This document shows positions 31,777-43,338 of a DNA stretch of 64,000 nucleotides, in pieces (within the stretch, counting starts at the first letter, position 1; each line of letters starts with the position of its first letter). Position numbers and translations under genes: made by a program. Source of the DNA: Planctomycetota bacterium (GTDB lineage Bacteria > Planctomycetota > Phycisphaerae > Phycisphaerales > UBA1924); assembly GCA_013285505.1 (NCBI GenBank), contig CP053450.1, positions 62,001 through 126,000 on the forward strand, given 5' to 3'. The notes below the pieces were generated by a model. That model was not told the origin of the DNA. It worked only from the letters and a program-made list of their open reading frames with translations, and did not search any database.

Positions 31777-33235
31777 ATGATCCAGAGAGCCCTCGCCGCT
31801 GTTCTCGTGCTCGTGTGTGTTGCCGGTGCGCGCGCGCAGGAGAGTCCGCCCAACATTGTCGTGATCTTCTGCGACGACCTCGGCTACGGCGATGTCATGC
31901 AGTACGCCGAGGGGTATGAGACGCCGCACCTGGACCGGCTCGCCAGCGAGGGGATCACGCTGACCAGTTTCTACGCGGCCCAGCCGGTCTGCTCGGCGTC
32001 GCGGGCGGCGCTGCTGACCGGGTGCTACCCCAACCGGCTGGGCATCCACGGCGCGCTCGGCCCCGGCGCCAACCACGGGCTGCACGCGGACGAGACGACA
32101 CTCGCCGAGGTGTGCAAGCAGCGGGGCTACGCGACGGCGATCTACGGCAAGTGGCACCTCGGGCACCGCGAGCCGTTCCTGCCGACCAATCACGGGTTCG
32201 ATGAGTACATCGGCATCCCGTATTCCAACGACATGTGGCCGCGGCACCCGGACGTGACGGCGGAGCAGCGTCTCCGCAAGCAGGGCTACCCGGATCTGCC
32301 GCTGTACCACAACACCACGATCATCAGCCACGACGTCACCGTCGAAGATCAGCAGCAATTCACGAAGTACTTCACCGAGCGGGCCGTGCAGTTCATTGAG
32401 GAGCACGCCGATGGGCCGTTCTTTGTCTATGTGCCCCACCCCATGCCGCACGTGCCGATCTACGCCAGCGAAAGCTGGGCGGGCAGGACCGAACGCGGCG
32501 TCTACGGCGATGTGATCAGCGAGCTGGACTGGTCGCTCGGCCAGATCACCGCGACGCTCGATCGTCTGGGGCTCGACGACAACACGATCGTGGTGTTCAC
32601 CTCCGACAACGGGCCGTGGCTGAGCTACGGCAACCACGCGGGCACGACCGGCCCGCTGCGTGAGGGCAAGGGCACGACGTGGGAGGGCGGCGTGCGGACA
32701 CCGTGCGTGGTGCGGCTGGCCGGGGGTGATCGAGCCGGGGCGTGTGTCGGCCGAGCCGGTCATGGCGATCGATCTGCTGCCCACGGTGTGCGAGATCTTG
32801 GGCGTGTCACTGCCGGAGCGCCCGATCGACGGGAAGAGTCTGCTGCCGCTGCTCCGGGGCGACGCGGGGGCGGCCTCGCCGCACGAGGTGCTCTACTTCT
32901 ATTACCACAACAACAACCTGCAGGGGCTGCGGGCGGGGAAGTGGAAGCTGTACGTCCCCCACCTCTACCGCACGATGCAGGGCAGCACACCGGGCAACGA
33001 CGGGATGCCGGGCAGATACAACTATGTCGACATGCCGACCGAGTTGTACGACCTGGAGACGGATGTCGGAGAGACGACGAACCTCGCCGAATCGCGGCCG
33101 GAGATCGTGGCCGAGCTGATGCCGCTGATCGAGGCGGCCCGGGCGGATATGGGCGACAGACTGACCGACCGACCGGGCCCGGGGCTGCGTGAGCCGGGCC
33201 GGTGGACGCCGACGGAAGGAACAACCGAGCGATGA
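31777..33235 (+). CDS. Secreted arylsulfatase-type sulfatase, one frame break
   Basis: About 485 residues with a signal peptide (LAAVLVLVCVAGARAQ). Metal site PNIVVIFCDDLGYGD; catalytic motif PVCSASRAALLTGCYPNRLG, where the Cys is converted to formylglycine (C-x-A-S-R); IYGKWHLGH; and VVFTSDNGPWLSYGNH. An extra C near 32710 breaks the frame. Removing it gives VRWPGVIEPGRVSAEPVMAI, the family's usual sequence, through to 33235. It removes sulfate esters from glycans or other compounds. The stop overlaps the amylase ATG (ATGA), so the pair is coupled. Confidence 0.9.
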
Positions 33236-34785
33236 AGACAATCCCCTCGATGCTTGCCGCGGCATGGCTTTGCGGTGGTGCGGTCGCGGCCGCCCAGCCG
33301 CCGGCGGACGACTGGTGGCGCGACGCGGTGTTCTATGAGGTGTTCGTGCGGTCGTTCGCCGACTCGACCGAGGGGCCGCTCGCCGGCGATGGTGTCGGTG
33401 ACATCCGCGGCCTGATCGAGCGGCTCGACTACCTCAACGACGGCGACCGGGCGACTCACACCGACCTCGGTGTCACGGCCCTCTGGCTCATGCCCATCTG
33501 CCAGTCGCCGAGCTATCACGGCTACGACGTGGTCGACTACAAGTCGGTCGATGACGAGTACGGCACGAACGAGGACTTCCGCGAGCTGATGAAGGCCGCC
33601 CACGCCCGCGGCATGCGGGTCATTGTCGACACCGTCATCAACCACTCCTCCAGCGAGCACCCGTGGTTCGTCGAGTCCCGCGACCCGGCCTCCGCCAAGC
33701 GCGACTGGTATGTGTGGAGCGACGAGCCGCTCGACGTCGAGTGGGGCTCGACGGTGTGGCACCGGCCGCGGGGCGAGACCGGCGAGCACTATTTCGGGCT
33801 GTTCTGGCGGGGCATGCCTGACCTGAACCTGCAGCACCCCGACACGACGGCGGCGGTGCACGACTTGTCGCGGTTCTGGCTGACCGACATGCGTGCCGAC
33901 GGGTTCCGTCTCGACGCGGCCAAGCACCTGATCGAGGTCTGGCCGCGGGTGGAGAACACGCAGGAGACGATCGACTGGCTGAAGGCGTACCGGGGCGCGA
34001 TGAAGACCGCCCGCCCAGACGCCTTCCTGATCGGTGAGGTGTGGGCCGATGCTGCGCAGGTCGCGAGGTACATCCCCGACGCGCTCGACGCGGCGTTCGA
34101 GTTTGACTTGGCGTTCGCGATCGTCGAGGGTGTCCGCGACGGCGACGCGGGACGCATCCGGGACGCGATCGCGACGGCCCGGTCGTCGTACCCGCACGGG
34201 CAGTTTGCGACCTTCCTGGCCAATCACGACATGCAGCGGGCGATGACCACACTGCGCGAGACGGCCGCGGGCGATGGGGAGGCGCTGGCGAAGGCCCGGC
34301 TCTGCGCGACGATCCAGCTGACACTGCCGGGCATCCCGTTTGTCTACTACGGCGAGGAGCTCGGCATGACCGGCGCCAAGCCCGACCCCGATCTCCGCAC
34401 GCCGATGCAATGGACCGGCGATGCGCGCACGGCGGGCTTTACCGATGGCGAGCCGTGGCGACGCCCGAACGCGGACACATCGGTGGTGAATGTCGAGGTG
34501 CAGGCTGCGGACGGGGACTCGCTGCTGGCGACCTACCGGCGTCTCATCCGCCAGCGGCGGGCGCACGCCGAGCTGTGGCGGAGCCCGCTGACGCTGATCG
34601 ACACGGGGAATCCGGACATCCTCGCCTACGGCTATACGCTGGGCGGATTCCGGATGATCGTGGCCGCCAACTGCTCCGGCCGCCTGCAGTCCGGGGTCCG
34701 CGTGACGCCGGAAAAGGACGGCGGCCCGATCGGCCCGCTGTCTCTGAAGCCCTGGGGCACGACGATCGTGACCATCGCAAACTAA
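33232..34785 (+). CDS. Secreted alpha-amylase family (GH13) enzyme
   Basis: 517 residues with a signal peptide ending near AVAAAQ. GH13 regions are in order: VIVDTVINHSS (region I), ADGFRLDAAKH (II, nucleophile Asp), FLIGEVWAD (III, acid Glu) and FLANHDMQRA (IV, final Asp as NHD). FYEVFVRSFADS and DLGVTALWLMPICQSPSYHG are also characteristic. Closest in style to alpha-glucosidase/trehalose-synthase-like members. It is coupled to the sulfatase, so the two may act on one exported or environmental glucan; that link is inference. Confidence 0.92.
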   Translation: MKTIPSMLAAAWLCGGAVAAAQPPADDWWRDAVFYEVFVRSFADSTEGPLAGDGVGDIRGLIERLDYLNDGDRATHTDLGVTALWLMPICQSPSYHGYDVVDYKSVDDEYGTNEDFRELMKAAHARGMRVIVDTVINHSSSEHPWFVESRDPASAKRDWYVWSDEPLDVEWGSTVWHRPRGETGEHYFGLFWRGMPDLNLQHPDTTAAVHDLSRFWLTDMRADGFRLDAAKHLIEVWPRVENTQETIDWLKAYRGAMKTARPDAFLIGEVWADAAQVARYIPDALDAAFEFDLAFAIVEGVRDGDAGRIRDAIATARSSYPHGQFATFLANHDMQRAMTTLRETAAGDGEALAKARLCATIQLTLPGIPFVYYGEELGMTGAKPDPDLRTPMQWTGDARTAGFTDGEPWRRPNADTSVVNVEVQAADGDSLLATYRRLIRQRRAHAELWRSPLTLIDTGNPDILAYGYTLGGFRMIVAANCSGRLQSGVRVTPEKDGGPIGPLSLKPWGTTIVTIAN

Positions 34786-34824
34786 GCCCGCTGGTTGGAA
34801 GTTGTTGAAACTTGGGAATTGGGG

Positions 34825-34852
34825 TTGTGCGTTGGGCTTGTTTCGGTACACT
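34825..34852 (+). promoter_or_regulatory. Candidate promoter (leaderless type)
   Basis: TTGTGC, 16-bp spacer, TACACT ending eight bases before GTG 34861. It supports that GTG as the start of the lamin-tail-domain gene. Confidence 0.4.
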
Positions 34853-34860
34853 CGATCCCC

Positions 34861-35478
34861 GTGGTGGGCAACCTGTTCATCCTGCTTGCGCTGGGGGGCA
34901 CCCCGGATGAGGGGTCGGCGACGCCCCCGTTGGCGGACCTCCCGGTCATCACGGAGGTGCTGTACGCGGTCCCCAAGGGGGCGGAGGGCGACGCCACCGG
35001 CGACGGCAGCCGCCACGCGACCGGCGATGAGTTCGTCGAGATCTACAACCCGACGGCCAAGGCGATCCGTCTCTCCGGCTGGACGATCACCGACCGCAAC
35101 AAGCCGGACGCCGGGCAGTTCCTGTTCGTCTTCCCCAGCTTCCGGCTCGGGCCGGGCGAGACGGTGGTGGTCTTCAACGGGCTCGACCAGACGATTCCCG
35201 GGCCGGTCGGCGATGCCGAGACGGCCCCGGCCAAGCCCAACGACCGCTTCGACGACGCCTGGGTGTTCACGGCGGGCAACACGTCGGCTCAGGTGGGGCT
35301 GGCCAACTCCGGCGACTGGGTCTGCCTCCGCACCCCGTCGGGGGAGGTGATCTCGTGCCTGGAGTGGGGCACGACCGACGAGACGCCCCCCGTGGGCGAC
35401 GCCCGGCTCGAAACGCTGCCCCGGACCTCCAGTTCCAGCGTGCAACGCACTCTGGCCTCCCCCGAGGGGGGTCTTTGA
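34861..35478 (+). CDS. Lamin-tail-domain (LTD) protein, probably secreted
   Basis: 205 residues from GTG 34861; a TTG at 34795 is open but a TACACT box favours the GTG. A short hydrophobic start (VVGNLFILLALGGT) is followed by a lamin-tail-like beta sandwich: PVITEVLYAVPKG, GDEFVEIYNPTAKAIRLSGW, TITDRNKPDAGQFLF, LGPGETVVVFNG and LANSGDWVCLRTPSGEVI. LTD domains in bacteria occur on secreted or surface proteins, often with nucleases. This one has no second domain. Role unknown. Confidence 0.78.
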   Translation: MVGNLFILLALGGTPDEGSATPPLADLPVITEVLYAVPKGAEGDATGDGSRHATGDEFVEIYNPTAKAIRLSGWTITDRNKPDAGQFLFVFPSFRLGPGETVVVFNGLDQTIPGPVGDAETAPAKPNDRFDDAWVFTAGNTSAQVGLANSGDWVCLRTPSGEVISCLEWGTTDETPPVGDARLETLPRTSSSSVQRTLASPEGGL

Positions 35479-35623
35479 GGCCCATCCGACGGTCCAGGGT
35501 CTACGATGCTCTCCCGGCACGCCCCCGCCCACGGCGGGTGCCGTCGCGACAGCACCCGACGACTAGGCATGGCCCCCGACTCGGCCGTGCGTTTCGGCCA
35601 CAAGACTCGGCGAGGACACGAAC

Positions 35624-36163
35624 ATGCCCTGGATCACCAAGGACTCCGCCACCACCCGGATCGAACGGCGCGACGAGCCTTACCTCAGCGAAGCCCTCGT
35701 CGCCGAGATCCGCGACAAGTATCTGCCCCGCTACGAGCGCAAGGCCGGTGCCCTGCTGCCGGCGCTGCACCTCGTGCAGCACGAGTACGGCTGGGTGCCG
35801 CACCAGGCGATGGTCGAGGTCGCCAAGCTGCTCGACCTGGCCCCGGCCGACGTCATCGACACCGCCAGCTTCTACGAGGAGTACTGGCTCAAGCCCAAGG
35901 GCAAGCACGTCGTCGCGGTCTGCCGCTCGATCGCGTGCGAGTTCTGCGGCCAGCCGGAGATCACCGACGCGGTGCGCGAGCACCTCGGCGTCGACGTCGG
36001 CGAGACCACCGAGGACGGCGAGTTCACGATCATCGAGCTTGAGTGTCTCGGCTCGTGCGGCACGGCCCCGGTCATGCTCGTCGATCACGACCTGCACGAG
36101 AACGTCAAGCCCGGGCAGGTCGGTGAGATCCTCAACAAGGCCAAAGCTTCGGCCGGGCACTGA
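35624..36163 (+). CDS. nuoE: NADH-quinone oxidoreductase subunit E
   Basis: 179 residues. The thioredoxin-like domain carries the 2Fe-2S cluster ligands: Cys-x4-Cys in VCRSIACEFCG, then Cys-x3-Cys in LECLGSCGTAP. LPALHLVQHEYGWVPHQAMV at the front is typical. With NuoF it forms the NADH-oxidising tip of complex I. It is 6 kb from nuoF and 11 kb from nuoD, with unrelated genes between. Two small downstream genes may share its transcript. Confidence 0.96.
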   Translation: MPWITKDSATTRIERRDEPYLSEALVAEIRDKYLPRYERKAGALLPALHLVQHEYGWVPHQAMVEVAKLLDLAPADVIDTASFYEEYWLKPKGKHVVAVCRSIACEFCGQPEITDAVREHLGVDVGETTEDGEFTIIELECLGSCGTAPVMLVDHDLHENVKPGQVGEILNKAKASAGH

Positions 36164-36176
36164 GCAGACTCTCCTT

Positions 36177-36458
36177 ATGGCACAAGAACGGCCAAGCTCG
36201 CTCATGCGGTCACTCGGCCAGTTTGTCGGGCACCTGACCAGCGCGGTCAAGTCGGACCCGGCCAAGGCCGACCTCTCCAAGCGGGAGGGCGAGAAGCGCG
36301 AGGTGCGGCGTGAGGTCGAGGAGCGCGAGGAGACGGGGCCGGACGGGCGCAAGGTGACGCTGCGGCGGACGACGGTGGAGGAGATTGAGATCCAGCCCGC
36401 AGCCGCCCCGAATACGACCGCGGGGAACGCCACCGACGGAGACGCGCCTCGTGAGTGA
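36177..36458 (+). CDS. Small charged hypothetical protein
   Basis: 93 residues from ATG 36177, 14 bases after nuoE. It is rich in Glu, Arg and Lys (KREGEKREVRREVEEREETG) with a short beta-like stretch (RKVTLRRTTVEEIEIQPAAA). The front half is amphipathic (SLMRSLGQFVGHLTSAVKSD). It overlaps the next gene by eight bases, so the three are probably one transcript. Not recognised; it may be an accessory cytoplasmic protein. Confidence 0.65.
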   Translation: MAQERPSSLMRSLGQFVGHLTSAVKSDPAKADLSKREGEKREVRREVEEREETGPDGRKVTLRRTTVEEIEIQPAAAPNTTAGNATDGDAPRE

Positions 36459-37053
36459 AGAAGCGGCCACAAGCGGCGGGCTGATCGCCGGGCTGTCCGG
36501 CCTGCAGAAGCTGTGCCTCGCGCTGGCGGCGGTGATCAGCATCTCCGGCGCGGGCCTGTGGGGGGTCGGGGCGACGACGGCGGGTGATCGGGCCGAGACG
36601 GCCGCGACGGAGGCTTCGGGTGCGGACGACTCCGGCGGGTCGGAGTTCTCGCCGCAGGGATTCACCGACAGCTCGACTTCCGGTGAGGACGATGTCGAGA
36701 GCCGCGGCACGGACACCGGTGAGGACGCGGAGAAATCACCACTGGAGCTGTACTCCCCCACCATCTTCCGGCTGGGCTTTGCGTTCTTCCTCGGCTTCGC
36801 GGTGGCCTTCGCGCTGCGGGCGGCGTTCAAGGTGGTGCTGCTGGTGGTCGGCGGGGTGTTCCTGCTGCTGATCGGGCTGCAGATGGCCGGGCTGGTGAGC
36901 GTGAACTGGGAGGCGTTCGAGGGGATGTACAACACCTCGACGAAGTGGCTCGCGGGGCAGACCGAGAGTTTCACGGCGTTTCTCCGCGGCTACATCCCGT
37001 CTGGCGGGAGCGCGGTTGCGGGGTTCGGTATCGGGATGCTCAAGAAGCACTGA
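36451..37053 (+). CDS. FUN14-like small membrane protein
   Basis: 200 residues from GTG 36451, overlapping the preceding stop. One helix lies near the start (LCLALAAVISISGAGLWGVG), an acidic Ser/Thr/Glu linker follows, then two glycine-rich helices (IFRLGFAFFLGFAVAFALRA; VVLLVVGGVFLLLIGLQMAG) and LVSVNWEAFEGMYN. The last part matches the FUN14 family pattern, known from a mitophagy receptor in eukaryotes and of unknown role in bacteria. It converges on the phosphoesterase fusion gene. Confidence 0.7.
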   Translation: MSEEAATSGGLIAGLSGLQKLCLALAAVISISGAGLWGVGATTAGDRAETAATEASGADDSGGSEFSPQGFTDSSTSGEDDVESRGTDTGEDAEKSPLELYSPTIFRLGFAFFLGFAVAFALRAAFKVVLLVVGGVFLLLIGLQMAGLVSVNWEAFEGMYNTSTKWLAGQTESFTAFLRGYIPSGGSAVAGFGIGMLKKH

Positions 37054-37059
37054 GCGGCG

Positions 37060-39719
37060 TCAGCGTGCCTTCTGGCGGTAGAGCGAGCGGTCGACGGCCG
37101 CGGCCATCGCCGGCTCGTCCAGCGCATCGCCGAGGAACTCCCGCACTCGTGAGGCCTGTGCTGCGGGATCGTCGATGACGTCGCGGTACCACACCTCGAG
37201 ACACCGCACGTTCGGCTGTGATTCGACCCACCGCTGTGTGGCGAGGAGGTCTTCCTCGTAGGCGCGGCGGATCTCTTTCTGTGCCGCGGCCGCGCCGCTG
37301 CGGCCCAGGCGATCGAGCATCACCGATTGCGAGGAGAGGATCTCGTCGAGGTCGCGGCGCATGAGGACGACGCGGTAGTCGCGTCCCTCCGGGAGCACCC
37401 GCAGCAGGGCGTGCACGACCTTGACCACGCACCCGCCGGCCTCGTCGAGCCACGAGTCGTCGGTGGCGGTGCGTTTGACCGCTTCGAGTTCGAAGTAGCC
37501 CTTCGGGTTGTCGTCATCGGCCTCGCGCACGCCGTCGGTGAGCGCCGGCAGGCCGCCGGCCTCGAGCATCTGCATCATGAGGGAGGTGCCCGAGCGGGGC
37601 AGGCCGCTGACGATGGTGACTGGGTCGTCCGCGGCGCGGTCCACGGGCTGGTCTGTCGATCGGGCCGTGGCCCGGGGCCCGGGGCCGGCGCGACGCCGGG
37701 CGGCTGCGTTGCGGAGCGAATCGGCCCGCTTCCTGTGGAACGCGGCCTTCTCGGCGTTGCCGGTGTGCTCCTCGTGCATCGACGCGAGCATCTCGTGGGG
37801 CACGGGGTCGCGGGGGGACATCCTCGTCGCCACGCGGCAGGCGTCGAGCCGCCCAGGGCACGCGGCCGGCGTCGAGCAGGGCGCGGGAGAGATTGAGGTG
37901 CGTCTGCGGGCGGTGGCGCATGAGCGCGATGGACTTGACGTGGGCGAGCACCGCCTCGGGCGCGCGGTGCGCTGGTAGACCACGCCGAGGCCGTCGAGGG
38001 CCTCAGGGTCGTCCGGCTCGTACTCCAGCGCGCGCACAAAACGCCCTCGGCATCCTCGAGCCGGTCGGCGCGGACGTAGAGCCTGCCCATGTGCCCGAGC
38101 AGGCCGGCGACCGGCTGACCGGTGCGTTCGAGGGCTTCGAGCTGCTCGATCGCTCCGGCGAGATCGCCGCGGCGTTCGGCGATGAGCGCGCGGCTGACGG
38201 CCGCACGGGGTGAGAGGTCGGGGTCTTCGGGCAGCCTGGCGAGCATCTCCTCGCAGGCGTCGAGCTGCCCCATCTGCATGTGGGCGGTCGCGACCGACAT
38301 GATCGCGCCCTTGTCGTCGGGCTTGGCGTCGAGCACGCGCCGGAACTGCTCCATCGCCAGGCGCGGGCGACCGGTGGAGAGATAGACCGTGCCCAGGTTG
38401 CGGTACTGGTCGATCTCGACCGCGCTGGCGTCGTCGTCGCCGACGTAGCCCAGGTCGCGGAGCTGACGCATCATCTCGCGGTTGACCGCCTCGTCGTCGA
38501 GGTCTTCCGGCGGCAGGGCGTGGGGCGAGCCGTTCTCGTAGGTCTCGACCATCGGCACCTGCTCGCCGACCTCCTCGAACGCCTGCACGAGTGCGCGCCC
38601 GTCCATGTCGCGCGCGACGGGCATGCCCATCAGCCGCAGCAGCGTCGGGGTGATGTCGAGCAGCGTAGCGCCGTGGATCTCCTCACCCTGCTTGATGCCC
38701 GGCCCCCAGAGCGCGACCATGCCGAACGTGCGGTGCCAGGCGACGGGCTTGCCGCCCTTGATCGAGCTGGTGCCGCCGGGGCGGCGCTCGTCGGAGTAGA
38801 ACCCGTGGTCGGAGCAGATCATCACGACGGTGTTGTCGTCGATCAGCTTCATCAGGCGTCCGAGCATCAGGTCGTGCAGGCGGTAGCAGCCCTCCATCAC
38901 GCCCTTGTACTTCTCGAAGTCCTCCTTGCTGACGTGCTCCATCCGCGGCGGGTTGTACTCCATGAACGCGTGGGCCATGCGGTCGATCGCGTCGTAGTAG
39001 ACGCCCAGAAAGTCCCACGGCCGCTCGTTGATGTAGGCGGTCGCCGCGTTGTGGACCGTCGCGCAGTGGGCGAGCAGCACCCGCAGCTCGCGCAGCTTGG
39101 GGTCGTTGAGACAATCCTCCTCGGTCGCCCCCGGCACAAACTCGCGGACCTGCTCAACGCCGATCATCATCGGGTGCACCCGGGTCTCGGCGAGCGGCTC
39201 GAGGTCGTCGGGCGGGTGGACCGAGCCCTTGGCTGGCGGCCAGCCGTGGAAGGGCTCGCCCTGCTTGAGCGCCCCGCTGGGCACGGGGAATCGGTCGCTG
39301 ACGATAAAGCCTTCGACGGGCTCGGCGGGGTGGCTGGCGTACCAGTTAACCACGCCCGACGGGCGTCCGGCGTCGTCGAGGATGTTCCAGATCGCCTTGC
39401 ACCGGCGCGAGCGGGCGGTGACGGGGCGGGCCTTCTTGCCCGAGGGGTCGGGCTCGGCGAAGCCGAGGATGCCGTGGCGGTCGGCGTGCTTGCCGGTCGC
39501 GATCGAGGTCCAGAGCATCGGCGAGAGCACGGGCTGGAGCGTGGCGATGTTGCCGCGGACGCCCTCGTTGAGAAACCGCTGGAGGTTGGGCATCTCGCCG
39601 CGCTCGAGGAGCGGGTTGAGGTGTCGCCAGTCCGCGCCGTCCCAGCCGACCAGCAGCACCCGGCGGGCGGGCCGGTCGCCGCCGTCAGCTTCCGTGCACA
39701 TCGCGTTCTCGCTGTCCAA
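37060..39719 (-). CDS. Fusion protein: alkaline-phosphatase-superfamily phosphoesterase, TPR repeats, sulfotransferase; three frame breaks
   Basis: About 886 residues once repaired. Residues 1-430 are a phosphoesterase/phosphodiesterase-type domain: RVLLVGWDGADWRHLNPLLE (metal site), LSPMLWTSIATGKHADRHGI and VVMICSDHGFYSDERRP. Residues ~440-620 are TPR repeats (YRNLGTVYLSTGRPRLAMEQ). The C-terminus is a sulfotransferase: VTIVSGLPRSGTSLMMQMLE (PAPS 5'-phosphate loop) and VVLMRRDLDEILSSQ (3'-phosphate loop). Breaks near 38040, 37975 and 37860 fall in GCGCGC or GG runs. No start or stop separates the parts. Start at ATG 39719 or ATG 39701. The fusion suggests coupling of sulfate transfer with phospho- or sulfo-ester handling. 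Confidence 0.8.
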
Positions 39720-39740
39720 AGCCTGTTGCGCCCGGACCCG

Positions 39741-40436
39741 CTAGGCGCGACGCTTCCGCGAGAGCGCCCCGACGGCACCGACCGCCAGCGCACCGAGCGT
39801 GCCGGGTGTCGGCGCTCCGGCCGCGACCGGGACACCCGCTTCGGTCTCGTATCCCCACGCGAAGACGTCGATGAAGCCGCCGAGATTCTGCACACCGATC
39901 CAGCCGTAGTGGAACTGGTTGTCGATCGTGAGGCGGGCACCGACGTAGGTCGGCGAGCCGTCCGGCGGGAGCAGGCCGCGGAAGCCGCTGTCGTACTCGC
40001 CGGTGTAGTAGTCGTACGAGGACCAGGCAAACTCAAGCGTGCTGCTCTGGCTCCACGCGCCGTTGCTGAGGCCCGGGCCGACGAGCTCGCCGGAATCGAT
40101 CGGCGCGGCGTAGCGGTTCTGGAATCCGCTGTTCCAGAGCTCACCGCCGGCCCCACCGAGGTAGCTGTGCTGGTACGAGAACGAGGGGTAGAAATCGGAG
40201 AAATAGTCCATGTAGAACGACGAGCCGGTGACGTCGCCGATGCCGCCGTAGGACTGGTCGGCCGCCGACTTGGTCAGGTCGAGCACCGAGTAGAACCACG
40301 AGTAGTTGGTGTCGTTGTCGTAGCGGACGGGGCCCGCGTAGGCCACGCTGGTCGCGGCGATCGCGGCCGCGAGGGCGAGACAGTCCTGCCCGGACGGGTT
40401 GATGGTCCAGGTGGCACCGGTGTCACGGATGGTCAT
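39741..40436 (-). CDS. Secreted protein with PEP-CTERM-like sorting signal
   Basis: 231 residues from ATG 40436, preceded by GGAGGAGGAGC. The signal peptide region is LALAAAIAATSVAYAGP. The mature part is rich in Tyr, Ser and Gly (NYSWFYSVLDLTKSAADQSY; SFSYQHSYLGGAGGELWNSG). The C-terminus is PTPGTLGALAVGAVGALSRK followed by RRA, a short Pro motif, hydrophobic helix and basic end. Likely anchored or processed by an exosortase-type system. It lies 21 bases before the end of the phosphoesterase fusion gene's 5' region. Function unknown. Confidence 0.8.
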   Translation of the reverse strand: MTIRDTGATWTINPSGQDCLALAAAIAATSVAYAGPVRYDNDTNYSWFYSVLDLTKSAADQSYGGIGDVTGSSFYMDYFSDFYPSFSYQHSYLGGAGGELWNSGFQNRYAAPIDSGELVGPGLSNGAWSQSSTLEFAWSSYDYYTGEYDSGFRGLLPPDGSPTYVGARLTIDNQFHYGWIGVQNLGGFIDVFAWGYETEAGVPVAAGAPTPGTLGALAVGAVGALSRKRRA

Positions 40437-40588
40437 ATCGAATTGCTCCTCCTCCCCCGAGCGAATGAATGCGGCCAGCATACAGAAACCGACGCCGCTT
40501 CCGGACCACATTTCTGCATATTCGCCGATTCTGCGCGCACAAGCCGTGTTTTGTCCGGGTGCCAGACAGCGAGACGCGCCCTCGGAAG

Positions 40589-41701
40589 CTACTTGGCCAC
40601 GACCCTGCCGACATCGGCCTTGGCGTAGGTCCGCTCGCCCGCGATGCCTCCGACGACGACCAGGAATCGGATCTCCGCGCCGGTGTCCTCGATCAGTTGC
40701 CCGTCGATCCAGTCTCCGTTGGTGAGTACGAGGGTGTGCGTGATCTCGACGGCGGGCGCACGCGGGGCCGCGTCCGTCGCTGGCTTGGGCACGTTCTCTC
40801 GCGCGAGCGAGCGCTCACGGGTCTGGATCGGGAAGACCTGCCGCTCCCAGCGGTCCGAGCCGTGGAGCCGCTTGTAGATCCACTGCTCCATCTGGGCCTT
40901 CTCCTGCAGCAGCGCATCGACGAACTGCTCAACGGTGGGCACCATGTCCGCAATCGCGATGTAGCGGTAGACCGGCCCCTCGTGCCCAATCGGAACCTCG
41001 ATCGCCGCGTCGGGCCACAGGATGAACTCACCATTCAGGTAGCCGTTCCGTGTCAGGATCGGCCGCTCGACATGGACGAGCACCCCGCCCTCGAGGCGCG
41101 ATGCCGACACATCTCTCATCGAGTGGAGGCCACGTCCGTGGCTGACCGAGACGTTGTATATGGACTCGCTCAGCTGCGCGATCACTCGCGTCGCCCGCAG
41201 GTTCTCGTCCTTGCTCCGAACATCCCGATCGTCCTCGTTGACATAGACGAACGGCATCTCGTCGGACGTGAGCGACTCCCAGAGCGGGGGCGTACCCCCG
41301 AACTCCCGAGTCCAGTACCGGAGCTGCCCGGACGCGTCCCTCGCCTGATCGACCCCCCAGGCCCGCGCATCGCGGGTCTCCTCCAACTCCCACTTGTAGC
41401 CGATGATCTTCTTGGTCAGGAAGCCCTGCTCGCGGCGTTCGCTGTAGATGGGCACCTTGTTGACGTCTCGGTTAAAGACCTTCCGGAACTCCCGCTCGCC
41501 CCACATATCCCAATACGTGCCGTCGGGCAGCCGGATGTGCCGCACCCGGTACTGCGCCGCCCGGCGCATCGTCGCCGGATGGATCTCCGTCGCCGGCTCG
41601 CTCGTCGCGGCATCGGTCACCCCGCCGTCCTGGGCCCGTGCCCCAGACGCTGCGAGCACTCCACAAAACGCGAACACCAACAACCACAAATATTTTGTCA
41701 T
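40589..41701 (-). CDS. Secreted hypothetical protein
   Basis: 370 residues from ATG 41701 with a signal peptide (LWLLVFAFCGVLAASGARAQ). The body is not recognised. It contains RHIRLPDGTYWDMWGEREFR, KWELEETRDARAWGVDQARD and a C-terminal stretch ITHTLVLTNGDWIDGQLIED that resembles the short beta-hairpin 'GDVLEGELLEE' motif of planctomycete surface-associated proteins. GC is slightly lower than neighbouring core genes. Probably periplasmic; role unknown. Confidence 0.75.
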   Translation of the reverse strand: MTKYLWLLVFAFCGVLAASGARAQDGGVTDAATSEPATEIHPATMRRAAQYRVRHIRLPDGTYWDMWGEREFRKVFNRDVNKVPIYSERREQGFLTKKIIGYKWELEETRDARAWGVDQARDASGQLRYWTREFGGTPPLWESLTSDEMPFVYVNEDDRDVRSKDENLRATRVIAQLSESIYNVSVSHGRGLHSMRDVSASRLEGGVLVHVERPILTRNGYLNGEFILWPDAAIEVPIGHEGPVYRYIAIADMVPTVEQFVDALLQEKAQMEQWIYKRLHGSDRWERQVFPIQTRERSLARENVPKPATDAAPRAPAVEITHTLVLTNGDWIDGQLIEDTGAEIRFLVVVGGIAGERTYAKADVGRVVAK

Positions 41702-41918
41702 CACGGCCCCCTGTGCATGCCAACACCCCTGACTGGTGTGGCACGCCAGCCTATCGCGGCACATTGGGGCTTTCAAGGGCCCACCGCCGGGCTCCGGAGC
41801 GGTACACAACCCTCCCCGCCCGGGGCGGGATTCAGCCCGCGGCCTCCCTAGAATCGACCCCGGCTGCTGGCCGGTATCTTGAACTGCGCGCTGACCGAGA
41901 CCTCGGGAGTTTCCCACC

Positions 41919-43322
<1,404 letters not shown>

Positions 43323-43338
43323 CTTTCGGCTCACGAGA

